A stretch of 64,000 nt of DNA, taken from NCBI GenBank assembly GCA_036555105.1, contig DATBMA010000062.1, positions 1 to 64,000 of the forward strand. Direction: 5' to 3'. A program made the translations under genes and the position numbers. Position 1 is the first letter of the stretch; each line of letters begins with the position of its first letter. A model generated the notes under the pieces. The model did no database searches. It saw nothing but the letters and a program-made list of their open reading frames with translations, and had not been told where the DNA came from. This DNA comes from DATBMA01 sp036555105 (GTDB taxonomy: Bacteria; Actinomycetota; Acidimicrobiia; Spongiisociales; ZC4RG35). Positions 54,131 through 63,231 of this stretch are shown piece by piece.

Positions 54131-54206
54131 AGTTCTTACGCGCGCAGTGGCGGGTAAGACGATTTTGTCATTTGCTCGCTCCCCCAACCGCAGACCTGGA
54201 GGGGAG

Positions 54207-54845
54207 ATGAGGCCTGAGGTCGTGGTGGTGGTGGCCGGGGGCGAGTCCCTCCCGGCTGCCCTCCTTCATGAGATCCCTGAAGGTGCCTACGTGATCGCAG
54301 CCGATGGCGGTCTCGACCAGGCCAGGAAGCTCGGCCTCGAGGTCGCCCTGGTGATCGGTGACCTCGACTCCACCATCGGGTCACCGGCGGCGGGGGATGA
54401 TCCGGAGACGGTCCGCCTGCCGGTCGACAAGGACCTCACCGACCTCGAGGCCGCGCTCACGCGGGCCGCCTCCCTCGATCCCGATCGAATCGTGGTCCTC
54501 GGCGGCTTCGGCGGCAGGCTCGGGCACCTCATCGCCAATGCCAACCTGATCGCGGCCGCCGACCTCCGGCCATTCGGGATCGAGTGGGTCGGCGCCGGCG
54601 GCCGGGTGACGGTGGTGACGGACGTCGTCGAGCTGCACGGCTCCCCCGGAGACCTGGTGGCGCTGGTCCCGGTGGGGGGAGACTGCGGAGGGGTGTCCGC
54701 CCGTGGCTTCCGATGGGAGCTCGACGGTGCCACCCTCGAGTTCGGGACGACTCGCGGGGTCTCGAATGAGATGACCTCTCCCGTGGCCAAGGTGACCGTT
54801 GGGCACGGCTGCCTGCTGGTGATCCAGGAGTTCTCCCGGAGATAG
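54207..54845 (+). CDS. thiN: Thiamine pyrophosphokinase
   Basis: 212 residues. Transfers pyrophosphate from ATP to thiamine, making the cofactor used by AceE among others. Typical motifs are VVVVVAGGESLP, AADGGLDQARKLGL, IGDLDSTIG and LPVDKDLTDLEAAL (the TDLE region binds thiamine and Mg). FGGRLGHLIANANLI and the C-terminal GVSNEM complete the fold. The ATG at 54207 has a strong GGAGGGG ribosome site, which argues for a leadered mRNA. No TPP-riboswitch motif is visible in the 76 bases upstream. Confidence 0.88.
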   Translation: MRPEVVVVVAGGESLPAALLHEIPEGAYVIAADGGLDQARKLGLEVALVIGDLDSTIGSPAAGDDPETVRLPVDKDLTDLEAALTRAASLDPDRIVVLGGFGGRLGHLIANANLIAAADLRPFGIEWVGAGGRVTVVTDVVELHGSPGDLVALVPVGGDCGGVSARGFRWELDGATLEFGTTRGVSNEMTSPVAKVTVGHGCLLVIQEFSRR

Positions 54846-54855
54846 GAGCAGATGG

Positions 54856-55143
54856 TCAGGCGGCCGGATCCGACCTGAGGTCCTCGACCATGAAGCGGGC
54901 GTAGGCCCGCGGCCATGCCTCACCCTCTCTGGGCGGCACTCGGGAGGCCGCCACCAACAGGTAGACGAGCCTGCTCTCGGTCAAATCCGGCCCGAGCAGC
55001 GCCCGGGTCCGGCCAACCATGCGCTGCGCATACCAGAGGGGCCACTCCGGGTCCGCTCCGTCCACGTCGGCGAAGGCATCGTGGTGGGCTTCCGAGACCT
55101 CAGTCAGCAGGGCAGCCAATTGCTCTTCCACTGCCTCAAACAT
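54856..55143 (-). CDS. Small hypothetical protein
   Basis: 95 residues, mostly helical (EEQLAALLTEVSEAHHDAF, LTESRLVYLLVAASR) with a WPLWYAQRMVGRTRALLG centre. No recognised domain, no membrane segment. It is probably genuine because it overlaps the stop of the 2-hydroxyacid dehydrogenase gene by 8 bases, as the last gene of the acyl-CoA operon. Confidence 0.6.
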   Translation of the reverse strand: MFEAVEEQLAALLTEVSEAHHDAFADVDGADPEWPLWYAQRMVGRTRALLGPDLTESRLVYLLVAASRVPPREGEAWPRAYARFMVEDLRSDPAA

Positions 55144-56107
55144 ATACCGCCGGGTTGGCGCACTCGGGCATCCTCTCCCCTGCCAGCCCGGCCAGGAGGT
55201 TGCTCACGGCCAGGTCCGCCATCGCCAGGCGAGTCTCCTCAGATGCCGAGCCCAGGTGGGGGATGATCAGGCAGTTGGGCCGCGCCATCAATGGATGATC
55301 CGGGGGCAAGGGCTCGGGATCTGTCACGTCGAGGGCGGCTGCCCAGATCTGGCCGGAAGCGAGAGCAGCATCGAGAGCGGCGTGATCAACCAGCCCCCCA
55401 CGGGAGATGTTGACCAGCAAGGCGGTCGGCTTCATCAACCCGAGGGCATCTGCATCGATCAAGTTCCTGGTCGAGTCGTTGAGCGGTGTAGACAGCACCA
55501 CGACGTCAGACTCGGCCAGCAATTGGTCAGGATGCCGGTAGGCAACGCCGAGCTCGGCTTCGGCCTCCGGGTGGCGGCGGGGCCCGGTATAGAGGAGATG
55601 GCAATCGAAGCCCCGCAGCCTGCGAGCCACCGCCGTGCCGATCCGCCCCAGGCCGACGATCCCCACAGTCGCACCATGCAAGTCCTTCCCAACCAAGAGG
55701 TCGGGCACCCACTGTCCCCAGAGGCCGGCCCGGACGTGCTCCGCCCCTTCGGTTACCCGCCGCAAGCAGTCGAGCATCAGAGCCAGGGCAGTGTCGGCCG
55801 TGGTCTCGGTGAGAACGCCGGGGGTGTGGCCTACCGGTATGCCGCGCACGATGCACTCGGCCAGGTCGATGTTGTCAACCCCGACGGCCATCTGCGATAT
55901 CGCCTTCAGCCGGGGTGCGACCTCCAACAAGGCTGCATCTACCCGATCGGTCAGCAGGCAGAAGAGACCGTCCGCCTCCGCCACCACTTCCGCAAGCTTT
56001 TCGGGCGGGACCGGGCTGTCCTCGGGCCAAACCCAGAGGTCGTGATCGGCCGAGAGACGGTCGGGGATCACAGGATGGGCCACTCTGGTGACGACGATCA
56101 GGGCCAT
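55136..56107 (-). CDS. D-isomer-specific 2-hydroxyacid dehydrogenase
   Basis: 323 residues. NAD(P)H-dependent reductase of the glyoxylate/hydroxypyruvate reductase kind. It has the dinucleotide motif GIVGLGRIGTAVARRL near 145-160. The catalytic Arg is in NISRGGLVDH, Glu in DVTDPEPLPP and His in PHLGSAS. SQMAVGVDNIDL and TPGVLTETTADTALALML are the usual substrate-domain blocks. The start is the ATG before ALIVVTRV. It follows the acyl-CoA dehydrogenase gene by 25 bases; its substrate is not shown by the context. Confidence 0.9.
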   Translation of the reverse strand: MALIVVTRVAHPVIPDRLSADHDLWVWPEDSPVPPEKLAEVVAEADGLFCLLTDRVDAALLEVAPRLKAISQMAVGVDNIDLAECIVRGIPVGHTPGVLTETTADTALALMLDCLRRVTEGAEHVRAGLWGQWVPDLLVGKDLHGATVGIVGLGRIGTAVARRLRGFDCHLLYTGPRRHPEAEAELGVAYRHPDQLLAESDVVVLSTPLNDSTRNLIDADALGLMKPTALLVNISRGGLVDHAALDAALASGQIWAAALDVTDPEPLPPDHPLMARPNCLIIPHLGSASEETRLAMADLAVSNLLAGLAGERMPECANPAVYV

Positions 56108-56132
56108 CAGGGACCGGAGCCGGCGATCGGTC

Positions 56133-57323
56133 TCATCGCGGGATCTGGGACCAGGGCAGGTCGCGGTCGACCCGGGGCTCGCCAGGCAGCCCCAGCACCC
56201 GCTCTCCGAGGATGTTGCGCATGATCTCGGACGTTCCCCCCTCGATCGAGTTGGCACGCGCCCGCAGGAAGCGCATCTGGTGACTGTGGTGGCGGCTGCT
56301 CTCCTGGTCGGGGATGGAGAGCCCGTATCCATCCGGATACAGCATCCCCTCCGGTCCCATGAGATCGACACAGAACTCCCCGATCCTTCGATTGAGCTCG
56401 GCCCACTGCAACTTGGTGGTCGATCCGGCCGGGCCCGGCGTGCCTGACATGGCACCGCGAGCTGCCCTTCGCCCGGTCAGGCGGAGAACCTCGGCCTCGC
56501 ACCAGAGGCGCATCAAGCGGTCGCGGCGCAGGGAGTCGCTCACATCACGGCGCCGCCATATGGAGACCGCCCCGGCGATCGGCCCCTCGCCGCGGGCAAG
56601 CGGGTTCGAGCCGATCGCCACCCGCTCGTTCATCAGCGTGGTCAGGGAGACCGACCATCCCTCCCCTACGGCCCCGATGCGGTTGCCGTCTGGGACTCTG
56701 ACCTCGGTCAGGTACACCTCGTTGAATTCGGCCTCTCCCGTCATCTGCCGCAGCGGACGCACCTCGATCCCGGGAGCCGTCATGTCGACCACGAAGTAGG
56801 TGAGCCCGGCATGCTTGGGCAGCGCAGAGTCGTGTCGAGCCACCAGCATCCCCCAACGCGCCAGATGGGCGAAGGTGCTCCAGACCTTCTGCCCGCTGAT
56901 GACCCACTCATCGCCATCGCGCACGGCACTCGTGGAGAGGCCGGCGAGATCCGACCCTGCCCCCGGCTCGGAGAAGAGCTGGCACCAGATCTCGTCGGCA
57001 GTGAAGAGGGGCCGCAGCCATCGGCTGAGTTGCGGGTCGGTGGCGTGGGCGATGAGGGTGGGGGCTCCCATGCCATAGCCCAGCAGGTTGCGCCTGATGT
57101 TGGAGATAGAGGCTCCGGCTGCGAGCAAGCGATCGAAGACAACCTGCTGCATGGCGGGCGCCACCCCCAGACCCCCTCTCCCCACCGGGAAATGCACCCA
57201 GGCGAGCCCAAGGTCGAACTGCGCTGCCCAGAAACGTGAGTCGGGAGTCGATCCGGGCGGATTGGCGGCGAGGAGCGCGTCCAACCGTGACTCGACCAGC
57301 GCGGCGGGATCGACATTCACCAT
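56133..57323 (-). CDS. Acyl-CoA dehydrogenase
   Basis: About 396 residues. FAD enzyme that inserts the first double bond in beta-oxidation. It shows the FAD/substrate segment CQLFSEPGAGSDLAGLSTSA, the strand motif WVISGQKVWSTFAH, EVYLTEVRVPDGNRIG, and the C-terminal ANSIEGGTSEIMRNILGERVLG with the usual catalytic Glu. Residues before ~30 are short compared with the family, but the N-terminal helices are present. It overlaps the MaoC gene by 7 bases (ATG) or 4 bases (alternative GTG at 57320). Confidence 0.91.
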   Translation of the reverse strand: MVNVDPAALVESRLDALLAANPPGSTPDSRFWAAQFDLGLAWVHFPVGRGGLGVAPAMQQVVFDRLLAAGASISNIRRNLLGYGMGAPTLIAHATDPQLSRWLRPLFTADEIWCQLFSEPGAGSDLAGLSTSAVRDGDEWVISGQKVWSTFAHLARWGMLVARHDSALPKHAGLTYFVVDMTAPGIEVRPLRQMTGEAEFNEVYLTEVRVPDGNRIGAVGEGWSVSLTTLMNERVAIGSNPLARGEGPIAGAVSIWRRRDVSDSLRRDRLMRLWCEAEVLRLTGRRAARGAMSGTPGPAGSTTKLQWAELNRRIGEFCVDLMGPEGMLYPDGYGLSIPDQESSRHHSHQMRFLRARANSIEGGTSEIMRNILGERVLGLPGEPRVDRDLPWSQIPR

Positions 57324-58156
57324 CGCCACTCCCCGGTCAGGACCGGGGCCGATCGCTCCTGGGCGATCATGTGGACACTCACCCCGTCGTCCTCCTCCCA
57401 GATGCTGACCTCCATCGTCTCACCCGGGTATGCCACCCCGCTGAACCTGGCCCACAGTGATCCCAGTCGAGCTGTGTCACCGCCCAACACCGAGTCGACC
57501 ACCGCCTTGCATGCGATCCCGTACGAGCACAGGCCATGCAAGATCGGGCGGTCGTAGCCGGCGAAGGCGGCAAAGCCCGGGTCGGCGTGAAGGGGGTTCT
57601 TGTCTCCAGACAGCCGGTAGAGCAGCGCCTGTTGGTGGGTCGTCTGCGACTCCACCACGACGTCGGGCTCCCGGGCCGGTGGGGTGGGGGTGCGGGCTGG
57701 GCCGGGGTCACCCCCGAACCCACCCTCACCTTTGAATAGGATCGAGAGGCGATTCACGAAGAGCGGGCCTGATCCGTCTTCGCTCTCGAGCACCACCACG
57801 ACCAGGGCATGGCGACCTTTGTCGTAGATCGCCTCGATCCGGCCCTTCGTCACTACCTGCCCGTTGGGGGGCAGGGGTCGAAGCAGGGTCAGCCGGTGGT
57901 CACCGTGCAAAGCCGAGGCCAGGCTGACGTCCATCCCGTCAACTCCTCCCACCGCGAAGACATCCGGGAACAGCGGAACTGTGGCGAACGTAGGAAGGAC
58001 CTTCAGATGTGGCTCGTAGCAATAGGCCAGATCGTCCTGGCCGGGTCGCAGCCCCGCTCCCAGTCCCAGGTGGTAGAGGATCACCCGGTCTTCGTCCCAG
58101 GAGAAGTCGCTGATTTGGAGCTCGGCGCCGACAGCCCGGGTCGGATCGACTGGCAT
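57317..58156 (-). CDS. MaoC-like (hydratase 2) enoyl-CoA hydratase
   Basis: 279 residues forming a double hot-dog fold. The N-terminal half has LKVLPTFATVP and the C-terminal half carries the hydratase 2 signature YRLSGDKNPLHADPGFA...PILHGLCSYG, with the Asp and His needed for catalysis. This is the hydratase found in peroxisomal multifunctional enzyme type 2 and in actinobacterial steroid/branched-chain degradation. Together with the next SDR gene it supplies both activities of that enzyme as separate proteins. There is a 2-base gap to the SDR gene. Confidence 0.91.
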   Translation of the reverse strand: MPVDPTRAVGAELQISDFSWDEDRVILYHLGLGAGLRPGQDDLAYCYEPHLKVLPTFATVPLFPDVFAVGGVDGMDVSLASALHGDHRLTLLRPLPPNGQVVTKGRIEAIYDKGRHALVVVVLESEDGSGPLFVNRLSILFKGEGGFGGDPGPARTPTPPAREPDVVVESQTTHQQALLYRLSGDKNPLHADPGFAAFAGYDRPILHGLCSYGIACKAVVDSVLGGDTARLGSLWARFSGVAYPGETMEVSIWEEDDGVSVHMIAQERSAPVLTGEWRW

Positions 58157-58158
58157 CC

Positions 58159-59076
58159 CTAGCCGCCTTCGGTTGAGGCGAGCATCGAGGCGAGAAGCAT
58201 GATCTCCTCGGTGGAGTTCGATGGTGTGACCAGCTCGGAGGAGTCGGTTATCTCGCTCAGGTGGGCCTCCACCTCCTCGAGGCTCGGCACCCTGCCCGAC
58301 CCGGCAAACCAACCTCGGTTGGTAGAGATGACGATCGACCCATACCGGCCCCCTCCCGCGGTGAAGATCCGATGGGTGAGATCACACCTCTCCGAGCAGA
58401 GATAGAGGACCATCGGCATGACCTGGGCCGGCTCCACCTGCCCTGCCAACGGGCCGAGCAGCTCCTCTGTCATACGGGTCCGGGCGATGGGAGCGATCAC
58501 GTTGGATTTGATCCCGTACTTGGCGCCTTCGATGGCGACTACGTTCGAGAGCCCGACCAGCCCCATCTTGGCCGCCGCGTAATTTGCCTGGCCGAAGTTG
58601 CCGAACAACCCCGACCCGGAGCTGGTGAAGACGAAGCGGCCGTAGCCGGCTTCCTTCATCACCGGGTAGGCGGCAATCGACACATTGAAAGCGCCACCCA
58701 GATGGACGTCGATGACTGGATCGAGCTCCTCGCTGGTCAACTTGGCGAAGCTGCGATCGCGCAGGATCCCCGCGTTGCTTATGACGATGTCAACCGAGCC
58801 GAAGGCCGCCAGCGCAGCCTCGACCACGGCCTTGCCTCCGGCCGGGGAGGCGATGGAGTCGTAGTTGGCGAGCGCCTCCCCTCCAGCCGCCGTGATCCCG
58901 GCGACGACCGCATCAGCCGGGCCGGTGCCGGAGCCCGTCCCGTCGACCCCTCCTCCGAGGTCGTTGACCACCACCCTGGCGCCCCGGCGGGCGAGCTCGG
59001 CGGCGTAGGCGCGGCCCAGTCCTCCTCCCCCTCCGGTGACGATCGCCGTCCGGCCGTCGAATCCGATCTGTTCCAT
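58159..59076 (-). CDS. SDR-family (3R)-hydroxyacyl-CoA dehydrogenase
   Basis: 305 residues. It has the cofactor motif TGGGGGLGRAYAAELARRGA, VVNDLGGGVDGTG, NAG in ISNAGILRDRSF, and the catalytic Ser-Tyr-Lys set in TSSGSGLFGNFGQANYAAAKMG. The sequence is closest to the dehydrogenase part of 17-beta-hydroxysteroid dehydrogenase type 4/MFE-2. It probably oxidises the product of the neighbouring MaoC hydratase. It starts 17 bases after the acyl-CoA ligase stop. Confidence 0.92.
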   Translation of the reverse strand: MEQIGFDGRTAIVTGGGGGLGRAYAAELARRGARVVVNDLGGGVDGTGSGTGPADAVVAGITAAGGEALANYDSIASPAGGKAVVEAALAAFGSVDIVISNAGILRDRSFAKLTSEELDPVIDVHLGGAFNVSIAAYPVMKEAGYGRFVFTSSGSGLFGNFGQANYAAAKMGLVGLSNVVAIEGAKYGIKSNVIAPIARTRMTEELLGPLAGQVEPAQVMPMVLYLCSERCDLTHRIFTAGGGRYGSIVISTNRGWFAGSGRVPSLEEVEAHLSEITDSSELVTPSNSTEEIMLLASMLASTEGG

Positions 59077-59093
59077 GGGTTGTGGCGAGTCGC

Positions 59094-60953
59094 TCAGAGG
59101 TCTGCAGGCCCGCCGTACATGTCGTCGATCGACCCCTGGTACTTCTCCAGCACCACCCGGCGCTTGAGCTTGAGCGATGGGGTGATCTCACCGGACTCGG
59201 GCGTCCAGACGTCGGACACGATGACGAACTTCTTCACCTGCTCGACCCTGGACACCTTCTCGTTGGCCGCGTCCAGCGCCTTCTGCACCTCGACCCGCAC
59301 CTCGGCCAACCCGCTGAAGGAGGTCATGTCCGTGTATTCGAGGCTGTTGGCCTTGGCCCATCCAGGCGCCTCATCGGGGTCGAGGGAAATGACCATCGAC
59401 AGGAACTGCCTGCCATCACCGACCATGCAGGCGTGGGCCACGAGAGGATGGTTCTTGATCGCCGTCTCCAGGGTCGCCGGGGCGATGTTCTTGCCGGCGG
59501 CGGTGATGATGATCTCCTTCTTGCGGCCGACGATGAACAGGAAGCCGTCCTCGTCGAACCGGCCGAGGTCACCCGAGTGGATCCATCCGTCCTTGGTGAA
59601 GGTGGCGGCCGTCTCCTCTGGCATCTTGTAATAGCCGGCGGTGACCACTCCCCCTCTCATCATGATCTCGCCGTCCTCAGCCAGCTCCACCTCGACCCCG
59701 GGAATGGCCTTCCCGATCGAGCCGATCCGATCGGCGCCGGGAAGGTTGGTCGTGGCAGGACCGGTGGTCTCGCTCATGCCGTACAGCTCGTAGAGAGGCA
59801 CCCCGACTGCCCGGAAGAAGCGAATGAGGTCGTCGTTGATCGGAGCAGCGGCGGTGATCGCGATGAGCAATTGGTCCAGGCCGAGGCCGTGCCTCACCTT
59901 GGAGAACACGAGACGTTCGAACACGGCGTGCTTGACCCTGCGACCGCCGGGCGAGCGCCGCCCGGCTTCCTGATCCGCCACCACCTCCAAGCCGTTTTTG
60001 AGGGCGGCCTTGATGATTCCTTCCCGTTTGGGATCCTCTGCGAAGCGCGCAAGGAGCCGTGAGTGGAACTTCTCCCACACTCGCGGCACTGCCACGAACA
60101 CGGTGGGGCGGGCCTTGGTTATGTAGTCGAGCACCCGACCGAGGTCGGGGCAGTAGAACACCTCGCCCGCCTTGTAGAGGCCCAGGTAGTGGGTGGCGAG
60201 CCGCTCGGCGATGTGGGCGAGCGGGAGATAGCTCACCAGCCTGGGGTTGTCCGGGATCTCGATCGCTCGCACGAGGCATTCGGTCGTCCACAGCACGTTG
60301 CGATGGGTGATCATCACGCCCTTGGGGGTGCCAGTGGTGCCGCTCGTGTAGATCAGGGTGGCCAGTCCGTCGGGTCTGGCGGCGGCGGCTGCCCTCGTCA
60401 CCAGGTCATGGTCTTCGGCCAGCGCCTTGCGTCCACGGGCGACCAGGTCCTCCCAAGAGAGCACCCAGTCGGTGGTGTCGTAGTTGTCGGCTCCCTCCAT
60501 CAGCACGATGTAACGGAGCTCCGGCAGCTCCGACTTGATCGCCTCCCACCGTTTCATGAACGTGAGATCCTCGAGGATGGCGACCTTGGCAGAGCAGTTC
60601 GAGGCGATGTACTGGATCTGGCCCTGGGCGAGGGTCGAGTAGATGGTCACCCCGGTGCCGGCGGCATGCACCGCCCCGAGGTCGGCGATGACATGCTCGG
60701 GCCGGTTGCCGGCCATGATGGCGACAAAGTCGCCAGCTCCCACGCCGAGCCCGATCAACCCGGCCGCGACCTCGTGGACCGCGGTCCGGTAGCCGGACCA
60801 GGTGAGATCCTTCCAATCCTCCCCTTCCTTCCACCAGATGGCGGACTTGTCGGGGAAGTCACGGGCATTGCGGTCGATCACGTCGACCAGGGTCTTGCCC
60901 TCGACGGTTGCGTCGATCTCGGACCGCTCTTGCAGGACGGTGCTGCGGGTCAT
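59094..60953 (-). CDS. Long-chain acyl-CoA synthetase (FadD15/AMP-binding type)
   Basis: 619 residues. It has the P-loop LIYTSGTTGTPKGVMITHRN, A5 LYELYGMSETTGP, A7 WIHSGDLGRFDEDG, GRKKEIIITAAGKNIAP, and the C-terminal Lys region TPSLKLKRRVVLEKY. This is the long form with an N-terminal AKSAIWWKEGEDWKDLTW-type block seen in FadD15-like ligases. It starts at an ATG preceded by GGAGGAGG, a strong ribosome site. It is the first gene of the acyl-CoA catabolic operon; the upstream region holds 16-base repeats. Confidence 0.92.
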   Translation of the reverse strand: MTRSTVLQERSEIDATVEGKTLVDVIDRNARDFPDKSAIWWKEGEDWKDLTWSGYRTAVHEVAAGLIGLGVGAGDFVAIMAGNRPEHVIADLGAVHAAGTGVTIYSTLAQGQIQYIASNCSAKVAILEDLTFMKRWEAIKSELPELRYIVLMEGADNYDTTDWVLSWEDLVARGRKALAEDHDLVTRAAAAARPDGLATLIYTSGTTGTPKGVMITHRNVLWTTECLVRAIEIPDNPRLVSYLPLAHIAERLATHYLGLYKAGEVFYCPDLGRVLDYITKARPTVFVAVPRVWEKFHSRLLARFAEDPKREGIIKAALKNGLEVVADQEAGRRSPGGRRVKHAVFERLVFSKVRHGLGLDQLLIAITAAAPINDDLIRFFRAVGVPLYELYGMSETTGPATTNLPGADRIGSIGKAIPGVEVELAEDGEIMMRGGVVTAGYYKMPEETAATFTKDGWIHSGDLGRFDEDGFLFIVGRKKEIIITAAGKNIAPATLETAIKNHPLVAHACMVGDGRQFLSMVISLDPDEAPGWAKANSLEYTDMTSFSGLAEVRVEVQKALDAANEKVSRVEQVKKFVIVSDVWTPESGEITPSLKLKRRVVLEKYQGSIDDMYGGPADL

Positions 60954-60973
60954 TCCTCCTCCTGTCCAGGCAC

Positions 60974-61015
60974 TTGGCTGTCCAAGCGATTGGCTGTCAA
61001 AGCGGTTGGCATTTG
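60974..61015 (-). repeat. 16-base direct repeats upstream of the acyl-CoA synthetase
   Basis: TTGGCTGTCCAAGCGA and TTGGCTGTCAAAGCGG are adjacent, followed by a partial third TTGGC. A palindrome CCAAGCGATTGG lies across the junction (60983-60994). They occupy the space between the operon start and a minus-strand TATGCT (61034-61039), so they could be an operator, for example for a fatty-acid regulator. No binder is known. Nothing else is seen between 60954 and 61102. Confidence 0.5.
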
Positions 61016-61102
61016 AGCCCTTGGCGCCCGGGCAGCATACCGGCCGGGGTCGGGAACGTCCCGGCCGGTCCCATGGCCCAGCCGCGCTGCTTTCATGAGC
61101 CC

Positions 61103-61726
61103 ATGTCATCCAAGACGATCACGGTCACCGGGAACGGCGCCGCCTCGGGAGCGCCGGATGTATGCAGGGTCAACCTGGGCGTGAGCGTGGCCAGGGCAGG
61201 GGTGGGTGAGGCCGCCTCCGAGGCCGATGCCGCGCTGCAGGCGATGCTGGCAGTTCTCACCGCCAAGGGAGTGGCCAAGGAAGATATCCGTACAGTCGAC
61301 TACGGGATCCATCCTGAATACGAGCACCGTCCCGAAGGCGGGCGGTTCATCGGCTTCCGAATTCGGAATCAGGTAGAGGCGCTCGTGAGGAGTGCGGAAG
61401 ACGTCGGCGATGTGCTCACCGCTGTGGTGGCAGCCGGGGGCGACGCAGTCGAGGTGCAGGGGCTTACGTTCGAGGTGTCGGACCCGGCCGCCCTGCTCTT
61501 ACATGCACGCGATCTGGCGTGGGCCGACGCCGTGGCGAAGGCGGGCCAACTAGCCAAGCTGGCCGGCGCCAAGCTTGGCCCGGCCCGGCGCATCGAGGAG
61601 GGGAGGCTCGGGCCTCCGGGACCGATGCCGATGGCAAGGCTCGCCATGGCCGACAGCACTCCCATCGAGCCTGGCACGAGCACACTGCGCACGTCGATCA
61701 CGGTCACCTTCTCGATCGGAAAGTGA
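61103..61726 (+). CDS. SIMPL domain (DUF541) protein
   Basis: 207 residues. The SIMPL/DUF541 fold starts with SKTITVTGNGAASGAPDVCRVNLGV, then EDIRTVDYGIHPEYEH, and ends with a strand block TSITVTFSIG. Most family members are exported, but no signal peptide is visible here, so this copy appears cytoplasmic. Its role is unknown. The ATG at 61103 gives the canonical N-terminus; no clear -10 or ribosome site is seen. Its stop overlaps the GTG of the next gene (GTGA). Confidence 0.84.
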   Translation: MSSKTITVTGNGAASGAPDVCRVNLGVSVARAGVGEAASEADAALQAMLAVLTAKGVAKEDIRTVDYGIHPEYEHRPEGGRFIGFRIRNQVEALVRSAEDVGDVLTAVVAAGGDAVEVQGLTFEVSDPAALLLHARDLAWADAVAKAGQLAKLAGAKLGPARRIEEGRLGPPGPMPMARLAMADSTPIEPGTSTLRTSITVTFSIGK

Positions 61727-63231
61727 GACCAACCCGCGAGCGCAGCTCCGGGGTCCTTCTCCACATAACTTCGCTGCCGGGCGACGAAGGGATCGGGACG
61801 CTGGGGGAGCCGGCCCTTCGCTTCGCCGACCAGCTGGCTCAAGCCGGTCAGAGCTGGTGGCAGATGCTCCCGGTCGGCCCCACCGGATACCAGGACTCGC
61901 CATACCAATCGACCTCGACATTTGCCGGGAACCCAATGCTCGTGTCGTTGCCGGGCCTGGTGGCCGATGGCCTGCTCGAGCCCGCTGAGATCGAAGGCGC
62001 TCTCACTCAGGGAGGGGACACGGTCGAGTTCGGGAGAGTGATCCCGGTCAAGCACGCTCTGCTCGAGCTGGCGGCGTCACGGTTCCTCCTCGGCGGCGCC
62101 GACCCCGAATACGCCGTGTTCCGGAAGACCTCGTGGCTGGCCGACTTTGCCCTGTTCGCGGCCCTGAAAGCCGAGCATCGCGGGGCTTCCTGGACGGACT
62201 GGGACGCCGGGCTGGGTGCCAGGCGAGAGCCCGACCTGCAGCGCGCCGGGCGGAGGCTGGCTGCCAAGGTCGAGCGACACGCGGCGATCCAATATCTCTT
62301 CGACCGCCAATGGTCGGAACTGGCTCAACGCTGTCGCAGCCTCGGCATCGGCCTGATCGGCGACCTCCCGATCTATCTCGCTCTCGACTCCGCCGACATC
62401 TGGGCGCGGCCGGAACTGGTTCAACTCGGCAACGACTTCGCCCCCCGGGTTGTGGGCGGGGTGCCTCCCGATTACTACACCCGGTTCGGGCAGCTGTGGG
62501 GCAATCCCATCTATCGATGGGAGGAGATGGCCGCAGATGGCTTCACCTGGTGGGCCTCGAGGCTACGTCATGCCTGCGCGCGCTTCGACCTGGTCCGACT
62601 CGACCACTTTCGGGGCTTCGCCGCCTATTGGGAGGTGGCTCCCGACGCGCCCGACGCGGTCAACGGGCGGTGGGTGCCTGGGCCGGGGCTTCGATTCTTC
62701 GAGGCGATGCGATCCTCCCTGGGCGGGCTGCCGCTCGTGGCGGAGGACCTGGGCTTCATGACCGATGATGTCCACGAGCTGCGGGCCACGCTCGGGCTGC
62801 CGGGGATGCGAGTCGCACAGTTCGGGTTCGGACCGGAGCCGGGTGCCAAGCTCCATCACCCGGCCAATTACCCGGAGGATGTCGTCGCATATACCGCCAC
62901 CCACGACAGCGACACCACGCAGGGCTGGTTCTGGAAGGCCAATCCTCGCCACGACCGTCGACGCCTGCGGGGTGGGCCGCGGCGAATGACCCGTGAGCTC
63001 GGCATCGACGGGACCGAAGTGCACTGGGATCTGGCCGGCCTGGTCTGGGAGTCGGCGGCCGGGGTGGCGATGATGCCGGCTCAGGACCTGCTCGGCCTCG
63101 GGTCGGAGGCAAGGATGAACGTGCCCGGTGAGCCCCGTGGGAACTGGCGCTGGCGACTGGCCCGTCCGGTGACCGAGGTCACATGGCAGCGCATGCGGCA
63201 GCTGACGGTGGGGTCCGGCCGTGATCGATGA
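61723..63231 (+). CDS. malQ: 4-alpha-glucanotransferase
   Basis: 502 residues, a GH77 amylomaltase that transfers glucan segments between maltodextrins. It shows SSGVLLHITSLPGDEGIGTLG, WWQMLPVGPTGYQDSPYQS, GDLPIYLALDSADIW, FDLVRLDHFRGF with the nucleophile Asp, VAEDLGFM with the acid Glu, and THDSDTTQGW (usual form HDNDT). It starts at the GTG in the GTGA overlap with the SIMPL gene. Its last 11 bases overlap the acyl-CoA synthetase gene. Confidence 0.93.
   Translation: MRPTRERSSGVLLHITSLPGDEGIGTLGEPALRFADQLAQAGQSWWQMLPVGPTGYQDSPYQSTSTFAGNPMLVSLPGLVADGLLEPAEIEGALTQGGDTVEFGRVIPVKHALLELAASRFLLGGADPEYAVFRKTSWLADFALFAALKAEHRGASWTDWDAGLGARREPDLQRAGRRLAAKVERHAAIQYLFDRQWSELAQRCRSLGIGLIGDLPIYLALDSADIWARPELVQLGNDFAPRVVGGVPPDYYTRFGQLWGNPIYRWEEMAADGFTWWASRLRHACARFDLVRLDHFRGFAAYWEVAPDAPDAVNGRWVPGPGLRFFEAMRSSLGGLPLVAEDLGFMTDDVHELRATLGLPGMRVAQFGFGPEPGAKLHHPANYPEDVVAYTATHDSDTTQGWFWKANPRHDRRRLRGGPRRMTRELGIDGTEVHWDLAGLVWESAAGVAMMPAQDLLGLGSEARMNVPGEPRGNWRWRLARPVTEVTWQRMRQLTVGSGRDR

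Noticed and set aside
54131..54206. TPP riboswitch or a TTGACA promoter before thiamine pyrophosphokinase
   Set aside because: No THI-box motifs are present. TTGACA at 54122-54127 lacks a -10 at a proper distance.
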